From positions 10,992,001 to 11,056,000 of the forward strand of contig JAIVEN010000021.1 of the NCBI GenBank assembly GCA_026686845.1: a stretch of 64,000 nucleotides of DNA, given 5' to 3'. The notes under the pieces were generated by a model. The model was not told where the DNA came from, made no database searches, and was given only the letters and a program-made list of their open reading frames with translations. This document shows, piece by piece, positions 1-10,899 of the stretch. Numbering within the stretch: the stretch's first letter is position 1; each line of letters begins with the position of its first letter. This DNA comes from Adenanthera pavonina (lineage: Eukaryota; Streptophyta; Magnoliopsida; Fabales; Fabaceae). The position numbers and the translations under genes are program-made.

Positions 1-987
1 TCTGTTCTATTGGTGTGGGGCTGCAGTTCTAAGATTTGCATGCCCTTGTTTCTGTTCCGGGTTTGGCCAGGGTTTGCAAGTGGGAATGTAGAATTGTAAG
101 TTGATTTGATAATATCAGTGAATCCTGTTTTCTCCTCCTACTTTGCATCATGGTTATGTGAATCCAATTGATGATTTTGTAACTGGTTTTCTTGAGAAAT
201 TTCAGCTTGCACAGTGATGATCAGAAACCAAAATTGAACTTTTGTTCTGCACTATGAGATGCATATAGATAATGATTGGAAATTGATTGATTATTAGGAG
301 TTGTCCTTCAAATTCTTGCCGTTTTGGATATATAATTGAGAATTAATGCTATGAAACATAGTTCTAACGCTGACACGCTCTGTGCTTTGGGCGCTCATAG
401 TGGTCTAATTGGGGACACCCTTAGGTTCAAGGTCATGGAAGGATGATTTATCTTGTTTCTTATGTGGAATCTGAGTTCTGGATATACTTTGAAAGCATAT
501 GACATACTTGTGCATCTGCGTATCTCAAATAAAACAGAGAGAACATGAATTGAAGTTGGAGGGGAGGATGAAGTTTTGAGTAGAGTTGGGAATTGATATT
601 TTACTTCAGCTCAATTTCTTTCAATTGCATCATAATGTTTATTACTGACTATCATCTTATTTGGATGTGTGAGCAAAACCCGTTCAAGCTAAGGATTTCT
701 GGGAAGAACGCAATGAAGTCAACAGATGCCATGGCAAGCAAGTGAATGCAATTGTTTTTTTTTTGGGAGGGGGGGGGGGGTGTCCATCTTCTGTCTTTTT
801 TTCTCTTGTAATTGTGCTTGGACAGATGTTACTTGACTGCAGACAAACAGACAGACACACTCACGCCCATGTTGAATATTGCATGTGTCAATGAGCATGT
901 ACACTCAATGAGGTCTCTTGCATATTTGTACATCTATCCTCCATACATACATATTTGGAGCCTGGTTGGAAAATCTTTGGGATTAAT
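1..987. other. No gene recognised
   Basis: No open frame here resembles a protein I recognise. The base composition is less AT-rich than the following kilobases, so this could be an intron or 3' untranslated part of a gene lying to the left of the window, but nothing in the sequence proves that. A run of 12 G lies at 769-780. Confidence 0.3.
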
Positions 988-1250
988 AAAAGTACATTTG
1001 CAAGCATACTTTAGACTAACTTTGTGTTTAAATAAAAGGTCATCATATAAACTTTTTTTAACCTTTAAATGTATTTTTTAGCCAATGAATTGAAAAAGTC
1101 ATTTTTTAATTTACAAATGTACTTTTATCTAATAATTATTTTGTTAAGCTTTTGCAATTAAAAACATTAAAACATAAATCGTGTTATAATAAATTTATTT
1201 TTATTTAAACTTAATTTTATTTTAATTTAAGTTTACAAACTACAAACTAA
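988..1250. repeat. Dispersed repeat A, copy 1
   Basis: About 260 bp that align over their whole length, with substitutions and small indels, to 56612-56905. Shared anchors include the blocks ending in TTGAAAAAGT and AAGTTTACAAACTA. The second copy ends in a stretch reading AACCAAACGG, a phrase common at the ends of plant hAT- and Mutator-type MITEs. The family is not identified and no target duplication could be read. Confidence 0.6.
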
Positions 1251-1335
1251 ATGAGCTCTTAATTGTTGACTCTGTCTGGAATATGGGGGAAATAGGTTAG
1301 TTTTCTCCTCTCCCTATTTTTCTTACATCACAAAA

Positions 1336-1500
1336 GACGTCTGAACGATTGCGCACATCTTACATGTGAATTTTCAGTTTTTGGTTGTAGTTCTGATAGG
1401 AGCATTGTCATGCAGGAATCTGGATATCTCCTGTGGACGAGCCACTGGGAGAGAGAGAGAGAGGGTGAGACCCACACGTCTGTGGACATTGGATCTTTGC
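1336..1500. repeat. Dispersed repeat B, copy 1
   Basis: About 165 bp matching 55588-55755 in the same orientation. Shared anchors are TGCGCAC, GTGAATTTTCA, GATAGGAGCATTGTCA, GGAATCTGGAT and AGACCCACAC. In the second copy this block is followed by a LINE RNase H fragment, so it may be part of a non-LTR element or of an element nested with one. The short open frames across it are not convincing as coding sequence. A (GA)n run lies inside it. Confidence 0.55.
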
Positions 1501-1525
1501 CTGTGGAGGTATAATTTTTTTCCAC

Positions 1526-2549
1526 AATTTTTTTAATATTTTAAGTTTCCAACAATTTATTATTCAAATAAAATGTATTTAATTTTAAGATTAAATTAAA
1601 ATGGAATTAATATACTAATAATATTTTTATTTTTTTACTTTCTATTCAAAATTTAGAAATACATTCAAATTTATAAAATTAAGCATAAGAAGATCTACAT
1701 CCATGGAGAAAATGCATTAATAGACAAATAATTTAATCAATACAACAACTTTTTTCTCATTGACATACAATAAAAGAAAAAAGTTTTGATACTTATTTAC
1801 AAAAAAAATTGATTGTTATAACTTTTTTACTTTGTAGTTATAAGAAAGAATTTTGTAGTTCGATGGACATATTAATTACAGTTGCCAAATTCATTAAATT
1901 TAGAGGGACAAAATCTTATAAAATTTTAAATTTTTCTTTGTAGTTGTGTTGGGGGGGGGGGAATTAATTAATTAATTAAAACTATCTAAGATCATTATTA
2001 AAAAAAATATAAAATTATCCATGTATGAAAAAGATAAAAAAGAACAAACACATAGGAAACAAAGAATCTTTTTTAAAGTTCTAAGAGCATAAAAAAAGCA
2101 ATAAAATTATCTATGTTATTTAGGCTTCATATAGTTCTTAAATAAAATAATATCTACAGTTAATTATAAAATAAAGACTTTTTTCATATAAATAAATTAT
2201 ATGAGAGCATGGATTTAGTGGGTTCAAAAACTTAATTTTGAGTCCATTAGGTTCAGTCCCTCAAGCCTGCTTTTGAATTTTTCCAATCCTCTTTCTCAAG
2301 CCTCCTTTTGAACTTTTCCAATTCTCTTTTGAACTTGCATCTCCAGCACCATTAATAATCCAGACCGAACTGTATCTTAATATTGACAATAATGAAATCC
2401 TTCCTTGATTTATGAATGTCTGTTAACACATGATTGTCGCTGCCGCATCCCATAAAAACTATTAATGCTTTGCACAGATCTTCTTGATGAGGGATTAGAA
2501 TCTATGAAGTAGTCATTAAACATAATCTTCTGCCTTTTCACTTCCTTGA
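1526..2549. other. AT-rich intergenic sequence
   Basis: No gene seen. It contains a run of 11 G (1951-1961) followed by four AATT units. Around 2260-2340 a pyrimidine-rich motif containing CAAGCCT(G/C)CTTTTGAA occurs twice about 45 bp apart. Confidence 0.4.
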
Positions 2550-3482
2550 TGACCTGTAAAGGATTTGGTCATACTATACCTTGATGGAGGACTTCGTTTT
2601 TATGCTTCCAAATGTTGTAGAGCAACAGAACTATCGAACCAAGTAAACTGGACATGATCAGCTAAATCATTCATACAAGAGTACAGTACATCACGAACCA
2701 GCTATCAAAATCATTTATCAGGTCAAGTGAGACACAATAGCCAAAGTCCAATCTAAACCACACAGCTTGAGATAAAGGACATTTCAGAAATAGATGCTTA
2801 CATTTCTCTCCTGCCTCCCTGCAAAATAAGCAACTATCTTTCAAAGTTAATGGGAATTTGTTTTAATGGAAGAGGTTAAGGTCGTTTAAGTACAATATTT
2901 CGAGTTAGATATTTTGTAAATGTAGAAGACATATTTGAGAGAGTTTTCCCCTGTTTAGGGCTTAACATGACTTGATTCAGATTAATCTGAGTTTAAAGTA
3001 GCGACAGAATACAAGATGGTTTTATAAAAAAAAAACTATCTTTCAAATCTAATTCCAAAAACTCTAACTTGTAGTATGATGATCTTTGCAAAGTACTCCT
3101 TAGAAGAAGTTGATAAGTATTTGCAACAAAATACTGTCCGGTATTGGAACCTTTCCAAATAAGAGTTCCATTGTCATTGAACCAAGAGAAACATTTTGAA
3201 ATAATACTGTTGGTATCAGTAGGAGAGCACAACTCATGTAAAATATCATGGTTCCAAATCCCTCTATTATGCATAATAAGATCACGAATAGTTTGCAAAG
3301 AAATTGTGCAAATTGACTGCATCTGTTGTCAAGTGCGGCTATATATAGGAATGTTTGAAACCTTTTCCTATAGTTCAATCCAGTGAATCAATAGAAACAA
3401 TATGTTTTACTTTAAGAACACTTGCCTTTAGCCAAGACATTGAGGAGCAATGCTTGAGATCTCCCTCATAATATTGTGGAAG
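2550..3482 (-). pseudogene. LINE ORF2 C-terminal remnant (zf-RVT region), part 1
   Basis: Read on the minus strand, this encodes broken stretches typical of the C-terminal part of plant L1-type LINE ORF2. Around 3022-3322 there is a segment reading LIWKGSNTGQYFVANTYQLL in style. Around 2750-2850 there is a zinc-binding reverse-transcriptase-associated motif: CLFCREAGEK, then HLFLKCPLSQAVW. Further downstream comes LLYNIWKHKNEVLHQG. Several in-frame stops and frameshifts mark it as dead. A SINE-like insertion splits it at 2846-3033. The upstream part of the same ORF resumes at 5704-5850 after the fold-back element. Confidence 0.75.
2846..3033 (+). mobile_element. SINE-like retroposon with 14-bp target duplication
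   Basis: A 188-bp block ending in an A-rich tail (about 3025-3033). It is flanked by direct repeats AACTATCTTTCAAA at 2832-2845 and 3034-3047. The insertion lies inside LINE coding sequence, and the LINE reading resumes on both sides, which confirms that the block is an insert. An internal TTTCGAGTTAGA resembles a degenerate pol III B box. The A tail, long target duplication and size fit a SINE moved by LINE machinery. The family is not identified. Confidence 0.65.
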
Positions 3483-3491
3483 AAACAAAAT

Positions 3492-5703
3492 GGTCTTTTT
3501 AGCATAAAATAACAAAAAAATAAAAAAAATTATCAAAATATGACATGTCAAATAATATTGACTAAAATATAACATACAGTTGAGTGGTGGCAACGCGACT
3601 CGAGTCTGTATTAAGAAGTCGAACAGACAACTATATGATTTCATATTTGACAAATTTTTTAATAAAAAGGTAAATTGTATGGATGCATATAAAAAGGTAA
3701 ATCGCATGGATGCCCATGCATTCATGCGACTTTACCCATGCAACTTTGCCTTTTTAGAAATTGTAAAAAGGTACTCCCTCCGGTCCAATTTATAAGATGT
3801 TATCTTGAAAATTTACTTGGTCCTATTTATAAGGTATTGTGTTATTTTTTTATTTGAATTTCCTTTTTTACCCTTTATTTAATGACTTTTTTGTCTCGTA
3901 AATTGTTTCATTTTTTAATTAATAGGGGTAAAATTGAAAGTTTATACTATTTTTTTATAAATTTGAAAGCATAATTATGTCTCCTTAATACCTGTACAAT
4001 GAAAAATATGGCCTTTATTTTTTTTAAACAATTTTTGTAATTATTGGATTATTTAAATGGGCTCTCTAATCCTATTTAAATTACCAATGTTTCTTACTAT
4101 ATTTAGATAAACTTCCTATCCTGTCCAAGTAAACTTTCATTATTCCCAAATAGGATTCTTTGTAGGAAATATTTTGGATAGGGATTTGAAATTATCTTTT
4201 TTACATTAAATAATTATTAAAAAAATATAAATTTAATTAAAAGTGCAACAAATATTAATTAATAGTTAACTATATATTTGTATAAGTGTTGTTCCAAATT
4301 TTTTCATCCTTAAACTTATATTATATACACATATTTTATTTTTTAAACATTCAAATATCATATTAAAGTTGCATGAAGAGGCAAAAAATTCTTGTATGGT
4401 ACGTTAATTTTTATGATTGAAATTAAGAAAAGAAAAAAAAGAACGAAGAAGTCCAATAGGTATTTTTGAGCATAATATAATAAAAAATTAAAAAAATTAT
4501 CAAAATATGACATGTTAGATAATATTTACCAAAATATAATATACAAAGTCGACTAGTGGCAGTGTATTTTGACTCTATGCACATAAATATCTGATTTTAT
4601 TTATAAAATATTGTTAATCAGTAAATGAATATTAAGGAAAATTACTTATACTAAAAAAATTTAAAAAAATTAACATAAGCTGAACAAATAATTGATATAT
4701 TATTAAAAAATAATGATTAGTCAATAAATTTTAACAAATATTAATTATTTTTTTATTTTTGTTGAATAATCATTAAAAAGATATCAATTTAATTAAAAGT
4801 TGAACAAATACTAATTAATAATTAGCTAATAATAAGTAAATAATAATAATTAGAAATAAAATAACACTATAATGAAGTAGCAAATTGAATGATAAGAAAA
4901 ATATAAATTTAATAATTAACTGATAAAAATGGTCAAATATAAAATGAGAAAGATAATTAATTTGTAATAATTAGTTATTAAATATTAAAATTTGGTCACC
5001 TTATACATAATGGCTATTGGTGTCACATCTTGCTATTTGACTTCTTCATTCTTTTTTTTCTTAATTTCAATCATAAAAATTAGCATACCATACAAGGATT
5101 TTTTGTCTCTTCATAGAACTTTAATATGATATTTGAATGTTTAAAAAATAAAGCATGTGTATATAATATAAGTTTAGGGATCAGAAAATTTGAGACAACA
5201 CTTATACAAATATAGTTAACTATTAATTAATATTTGTTACACTTTTAATTAAATTTATATCTTCTTAATAATTATTTAGTGGAAAAAGATAATTGCAAAT
5301 CCCTATACAAAATATTTCCTACAAAAAATCATATTTGAGAATAGTGGAAGCTCACTTGGATAGGATAAGAAGTCAATCTAAGTATAATAGGAAGTATTGG
5401 TCATTTAAATAGGATCGGAGAACTCATTTAAATAATCCAATAATTAAAAAAATTGTTTTGAAAAAAATAAAGGCATCCATGCGACCTTTCCTTTGTGGAA
5501 ATTGTAAAAAGGTATCCATGCGATTTCCCTTTTTATTAAAAAAAAATTTGTCAAATATGAAATTCCATAGTTGCCTGTTTGACTTTTTAGTATGGACTCA
5601 AGTTGCGTTGCTACCAGTCGACTTAGTGTATTATATTTTGATAAATATCATTTGACATGTCATATTTCTATAATTTTTTTTATTTTTTTATGCCCAAAAA
5701 ACC
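3492..5703. mobile_element. 2.2-kb fold-back (long inverted repeat) element, Mutator-like candidate
   Basis: The arm starting near 3492 (GGTCTTTTTAGCATAAAA) matches the reverse complement of the arm ending at 5703 (GGTTTTTTGGGCATAAAA). The match runs inward through about 3492-4455 versus 5035-5703, interrupted by an extra block at about 3772-4008. The centre (4456-5034) is very AT-rich and includes, near 4475-4570, another copy of the outer terminal sequence in direct orientation. The flanks are AAACAAAA (3483-3490) and AAACAAAT (5704-5711), an imperfect duplication of about 8-9 bp. The insertion site is inside LINE ORF2. No transposase is present, so this is a non-autonomous element. Confidence 0.7.
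3772..4008. mobile_element. MITE-like block inside the left arm of the fold-back element
   Basis: The right arm of the fold-back has no counterpart for this block, so it looks like a later insertion into the left arm. It begins CTCCCTCCGGTCCAATTTAT directly after a TA, the typical start of widespread plant MITEs of the Stowaway/mariner kind. The matching right terminus is not clear, so the family and the right boundary are tentative. Confidence 0.4.
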
Positions 5704-5850
5704 AAACAAATAAATGAGAACTTGGGAGAATAAGAGTCTTATCCCCAGCAATAAGCCTCCAAGCAAAGTTGGCTAATAAAGCTTGATTGAAAAGCTCCAT
5801 CTTTTTTTTATCTAAGACCACCATAGTCAAATCCATCACAAAGAATATCC
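5704..5850 (-). pseudogene. LINE ORF2 remnant, part 2
   Basis: The minus strand encodes a short stretch with LFNQALLANFAWRLI, the block found upstream of the zf-RVT region in plant LINE reverse transcriptases. A frameshift separates it from a GG(L/V)-type motif just upstream. It is the continuation of the LINE at 2550-3482, separated from it by the fold-back element. Confidence 0.65.
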
Positions 5851-6877
5851 GACTTCTGTAAATGCATACATGATATCTTGAATATAACCATTTATTGAGA
5901 TTCAGACTTATCCGGATCGAATCGGGTAAGATTCAAAGGGCAATAAGTTTTCCCATGAATTTTTAACATAGTTACGTTCTTAAGATTCAAACTCGAGATC
6001 TCTAGTTAAGTTAATACACCCTCATGAAACTTGAATCCAGTATTTGGTGGTTGCTTTTTTTTTTTGTGATAATACAACAGGGTCAAGAACCCAAAAATAA
6101 AACAAAGAAGACAACTAGGTAGCTAATGGCGCCATGGGTGGTATTTGAACACCTGCTTCCTCCTCCCAAAGAGCCTTTAAAAAGTGTTTTTACTTTTGGC
6201 AAAAGCCAATTTGGGCTTTTGTTTATGACAAAAGCACTTTTGAGAGGCCAGCCGTCAGCCAAAACATGCTATTAAGTGTACCACAATTATATTTTGATCG
6301 AATAAGGATTAATGAAATATAATGATTTTTCAAAACCTATTCAACAGATTATTTGGGCACCTTTTTCAATTACAAGATAAGTGACTATGACTGGATTGGT
6401 AATTCTTTTGTTGAATTTAAGGTCTCATTTTTTTGGGGTCTGAATTTGAGGTCTCATGTGGGCATTATTTATTTCTTCAAAGTTCACAAAGAAAATATGG
6501 TTTGTTTTTCCTTTCATTCTTATGTTTTATTTTATTTTTTGAAATATAGAGCCAACAAACAAATACTAACTCCAAAAGTATAAAAGTATAAGGTATATGT
6601 GCATCTGACGTTCATACGGTCTAAATTGAATTTTTTTTACATTCATTCATTTAAAGAAAAGCGATAAAGAAGAATATATATATCTATATATGTATATGAA
6701 ATCTACATCATATTGTTATACTCATTATTTCTTCTTTCTATATGTTTATTCTAATGTATCATATATATTTACTTTTATAAAAACAGAAAATAATATAGGA
6801 AATGTAATATATCTATTATATATACTAAGGTAGAGTAAATTTGGATGACATGTTGGAGTATTATACTGCTATTACAT
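5851..6877. other. Intergenic sequence with a dispersed repeat
   Basis: No gene recognised. About 5945-6020 resembles 62515-62580: both read roughly TTTAACGTAGTTAC, then GATTCAAA, then a block ending AGTTAAG, then TATAACC or a similar ending. The rest is AT-rich with poly-T (6053-6065) and TA-rich stretches near 6680-6720. Confidence 0.35.
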
Positions 6878-6886
6878 GTTGTTGAT

Positions 6887-7692
6887 GAGAAATACTTAGG
6901 TACTCTTAGAATATCATGTCAGATTTATTCTCTCCAATAAAAACACAGCACCTTATATACTTTTTAATCCTGCCTGTCACTCACTCAAGTTATAACTAAA
7001 AAATAATTTAATTTCAAAAAAATTTTCAATTGGCATGAGAACCCTTTTCTTGAGAGTGTCTCCTGATACATAGAGGCCTCGCATCAGATTCCTCTCGAAG
7101 CAGAACCTATTGAATTGATTGGATCTCTCAATTAGCTTCTTGAATTAACCTCAGAAGCCTTTCACAAACTAATTCATCCTCAAAACCCTTACTGTAATAA
7201 AGGCATCGCTTTAGTTGTAGAACTCTTTCTTTGCTTCCCTCCAACAAACTTGACCCTCCAATCTGATACAAGGTTCAATGGTGCTTTTTTCTCCAGTGCC
7301 ATTTCCAATCTGAAAAAAGCTGTCGATAAAGACACGTTGAGCAGGAAGGATAAAGGTGGAGAAGTTATGACCGTCGATGCTGTTTGTAGGTTGAGACATC
7401 CATGAAGGAAGATAGATAAAGGAAGAGAACGAGCCGTCGGTGTAGTTTGTAGCTTGAGAATGATGAAGGGAGAATAGATACAGGAGGAGAGAGAGCTCTC
7501 GGTGCCATCTGTGTGCGATGACCAAGCGAGAGAATGAGAGATTCACGGATGCTAGGTTTTTTAAAGAAAGAAATTATTGAAATAATATAAAATAAATCAG
7601 TGACACATAGGATTATAATGTCCTGACATGGCCTATTCCCATTGGTGAGAGTGCAAGTGACATGGTACTCTTGGAGTACCCAAGAATTTCTC
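6887..7692. mobile_element. Mutator-like element, Pack-MULE candidate
   Basis: The left end GAGAAATACTTAGGTACTC and the reverse complement of the right end GAGAAATTCTTGGGTACTC form terminal inverted repeats that stay alignable for about 100 bp. The flanks are GTTGTTGAT (6878-6886) and GTTGCTGAT (7693-7701), a 9-bp target duplication with one mismatch, which is the Mutator signature. The interior (about 7000-7560) is less AT-rich than its surroundings and holds a 63-bp tandem repeat, so it may be captured host sequence. No transposase is present. It belongs to the non-autonomous MULE class; the Pack-MULE label depends on finding a parent gene. Confidence 0.7.
7339..7507 (-). repeat. 63-bp tandem repeat (about 2.7 units) inside the Mutator-like element
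   Basis: On the minus strand two full 63-bp units and a partial third follow one another. Each has the pattern (C)ACCGA, a pyrimidine-rich centre with CTTCCTTTATCTAT or similar, and an end reading CTACAAAC. The period is a multiple of three. One frame stays open across all units, giving a 21-residue repeat with a TxxxDG...SSFI/STFI pattern. I do not recognise the peptide. The open frame (7211-7546, minus) could be residual captured coding sequence or chance. Confidence 0.65.
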
Positions 7693-7701
7693 GTTGCTGA
7701 T

Positions 7702-8236
7702 TGGGAAGAATGATGAGAGCCCCACATTGCCAACTCACTTGTTGTTGGTTTTGGGTTTTCAACTATAACATAAATAGTTATTAATCATAATCAAACCTAT
7801 CATAAATAAAACAACTTTTACTTCCTTAATTGTTGCAGTTTTAAAGTTTTAGAATCTTTTTCAATTTATTTGTCATTGAATGTGTTTAAATGAGTGTGAT
7901 TTGGGACCGCTGCAATATGTTATGTAGTTGGCTGTAAATTCGTCCTCTCCATAGGTGCTATCTACACATTTGAATAATCATCAGTGCAATGAATTTTCAT
8001 TTGAATTGAGGTATGCCCTTAAATTATGTAATTATCTTTCATTGTGTGAATGTCTTATGAATTTGATCCTTGATATATTGATTTGCAGATCTATTTCATC
8101 TTGGAGTGTGGTATTCATCCCCTTGGTGTGATTTGCACATTTCAAATCACTTTGATGCACCGAAATTTCATGCTTTTTGCTGCAACCTTTAGGTCTATTG
8201 GTTTCATTTGGCTTTTGTGTGTCTGTGTTTTGGCTC
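7702..8236. other. Intergenic sequence, no gene recognised
   Basis: No convincing coding sequence. Sequence continuity is restored on the far side of the Tourist-type MITE at 8770. Confidence 0.3.
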
Positions 8237-8239
8237 TTA

Positions 8240-8766
8240 GGGTCTATTTGGTTTCTGGAATGACTGAAAATAGAATAGATCAGCCGTCAAAATTAAAAAT
8301 GAAATTAGATGTGATCGAAATCAATTTTGACCGTGGTGTCGGAGGAGGAGGAGAGGAGGTTAGTGGAGGAGAGAAAGTTGGGGGTGAAGAAGAGAAATGA
8401 AAGTGAAGAAAACGAGATTGGTGGAAGAGGGTTATTTAGTTTAGAAAATGATTCTTGGAAATGAGAATAAAGAAAAATAGGGATCAATGTGGTAGTTTCC
8501 ATTCCCTATTTTTTGGGTGTTCTTATTCCATATAAAGTCTAGATTCTTACTTCAATGTGCAATCAAATAGTCTAACATTTGGAATAAGATCTAAAATTCC
8601 ATTCCTAAACCCCTAATGAATTAAATCAAACATGCACTTTTAATCTAGTTATATTTATTTTCATTTAATCAATTTATTTTTTTAAATTTTTTTCTTAATA
8701 TTGTATCAAACAAATTTATAGCAATTATCATTTCATTCCCGGTCATTCCGGGAACCAAATGGGCCC
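8240..8766. mobile_element. Tourist-type MITE (PIF/Harbinger-like), 527 bp
   Basis: The left terminus GGGTCTATTTGGTTTCTGGA and the reverse complement of the right terminus GGGCCCATTTGGTTCCCGGA form clear terminal inverted repeats. They are flanked by TTA at 8237-8239 and 8767-8769. A 3-bp TTA/TAA duplication with G-rich termini of this kind is the hallmark of PIF/Harbinger elements and their Tourist MITEs. There is no transposase inside; the short open frames over it are incidental. Confidence 0.8.
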
Positions 8767-8769
8767 TTA

Positions 8770-10373
8770 GGATGGTGAAAATTCCATTTAAGGCAATTCC
8801 ATCATTCCTTTCATTTTCTCTTATATGCCATGTCCTCTATTTAAGATGGTGGGGACATGTTTTGCTTCTTTGCATTATGTTATACTGATGCTATACTTCT
8901 CTTGGTTTTTATCATTTTGAAGGCTTATGATGATGAACTTCGTTTATGTTGTTGTAGCATTCTATCTTTCCATATGTGATATGTCTTTTTCACTGAGGAG
9001 CAATTCTCTACACACAAAATCATCAAAATTGAAGAACAGAGCAATGAAATATTTAAACTAAGAATATGGGAACCTTAGAGTTTCATCATACTTATCGGGA
9101 CTCAAATATGAGGCTCTCTATTTAATTTGTGTTTTCTCTTTATCTTTTTGTCAAAAAAAAAAGTAATAATGATAATTAGATTCCCTCCTCCTATGTTGTT
9201 TCTATTTGCATTACTAACAACTGTCGTTCTATATATATAGATGTGCCTATAAATTACATTATTACATAGATTAATGAGTATCAAACAAAAAAATTGTTCT
9301 AATCAAAATAAAAAACTTTCTTTGCAAAAATACAAAGGAAAACATTTTCAAATTCACTCTGCGAAGAAAGAGGGAAACTAAATCAGATTAACATATTAAA
9401 AGGGTAATTGTTACACTTAATAATGAAGAGATACGTGGCCTATGAAATTGGATTGACTAATCCTAAAAGAATCATACTCAACAATTTCAAACATGAATAA
9501 AATATTAAGATATTATGAGTTAATTCATACATGTACATTTAATTAAAACTGCAATAAATTATTTTAATAAAAAAATTTTATTTTTAATTATTCCAAATGC
9601 ATAAGTATTATCAAATTCTATTAAATAATATTGACAAAATCATTCCTCAGATTTTTCAATTGCCGAATTACATATTTAATAATAGTTTGGTTCATGGATT
9701 TTAAACAAATATAATAATTCTAAATGAAAATCGATTAGTCTACGAATTTGATTTGCATGTTACTATTTTCTATAATTAACTTATGTATTGAATTTATTAA
9801 ATTATTTAGAAAGTTTAATTCAAAATTGTTTAGAAAGATTTAACACCGATCTTTACTACTATCAATTAACATTAATTGGATAATTTGTCAACTGAAAATA
9901 TTTAATGCTGATTTTATTATTATTTATCACAGATTTCAAATTTGATACATATCCTCATTAATTCAAAGTAATCAATCTACTTAATGATTGAAAAATTATA
10001 ATCATAATTAAAACGTTCAAATTAATCACTTGAATCTGAATTTGACAACATAAAATAAAATTATATGCATTTAAAACAAGAGTAGCATTGTTCAAAGTTT
10101 ATTACAAATTTAAATTTTCTAAAAACTATCTCAAATGATAAACCTAACCATGATTTTATAAAAAAAATATAGAAATTAGTTTGAATTCAATATAAGATTC
10201 TATCTTTCTTCAATCCGGCCATCTAAAGTTTAATTTTAAATACTCCATCATTTTTCAACACAATATGATGTTATCTTTATTATTTTATTAAAATAAAGTA
10301 AGAGAAAAAACAAAAGGTGCATTATAACATTATATACATTTAAACTCAGATAACTTTTTTGACTTAATATAAA
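8770..10373. other. AT-rich intergenic sequence
   Basis: No gene or complete element recognised in 1.6 kb. The sequence becomes steadily more AT-rich towards the Helitron end at 10374. Confidence 0.35.
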
Positions 10374-10402
10374 CTAGCATGTAACCCGTGTGATGCACAG
10401 GA
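10374..10402 (-). other. Helitron 3' terminus (hairpin plus CTAG)
   Basis: On the minus strand the stem CCTGTG...CACGGG is followed 7 nt later by CTAG and then T. This matches the standard Helitron 3' end, a short GC-rich hairpin just upstream of CTRR. The stem has one weak position, consistent with age. Confidence 0.75.
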
Positions 10403-10899
10403 TCAATAAAATTATTTACATTTTTATACATGTTTAATAATAAAAATATACATATAATTGGAGAACAAAATAACATTACAAAGTATTTAATGTATTAATA
10501 ATAAGTGACTATAAAGAAAATAATAATACAAAGCTATCGGTTAAGGTTATTAAACACTATTTTCTATACAATATTTGAAATTATATCACTTAAATTGTCA
10601 TTCTTATCTAAAATCATTATCTTCAATTCACTTTTAGATTATACACACAATACAACAATATAAAGTTGTCTATATATAAATACAGGTTTTGGCAAATATA
10701 AACACATGCTGCATAGACTTTGCTTCTAATTCTTGTTTATGGTCATAACAAAAACTAATATTATAAAAAATTACCATCTTTTTATATTAAATAATAGTCT
10801 TGAATCTGATGAAATCATGGATACAAACTTTCAATCGTTCATGCATTTGATCCAAACACGACTTTAACTTGAAATACTATATACTTGTTAGTTTGTGTA

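Noticed and set aside
3580..3795. Open frame with repeated KVN.MDA peptide
   Set aside because: It is produced by a short internal repeat in the arm of the fold-back element, not a gene.
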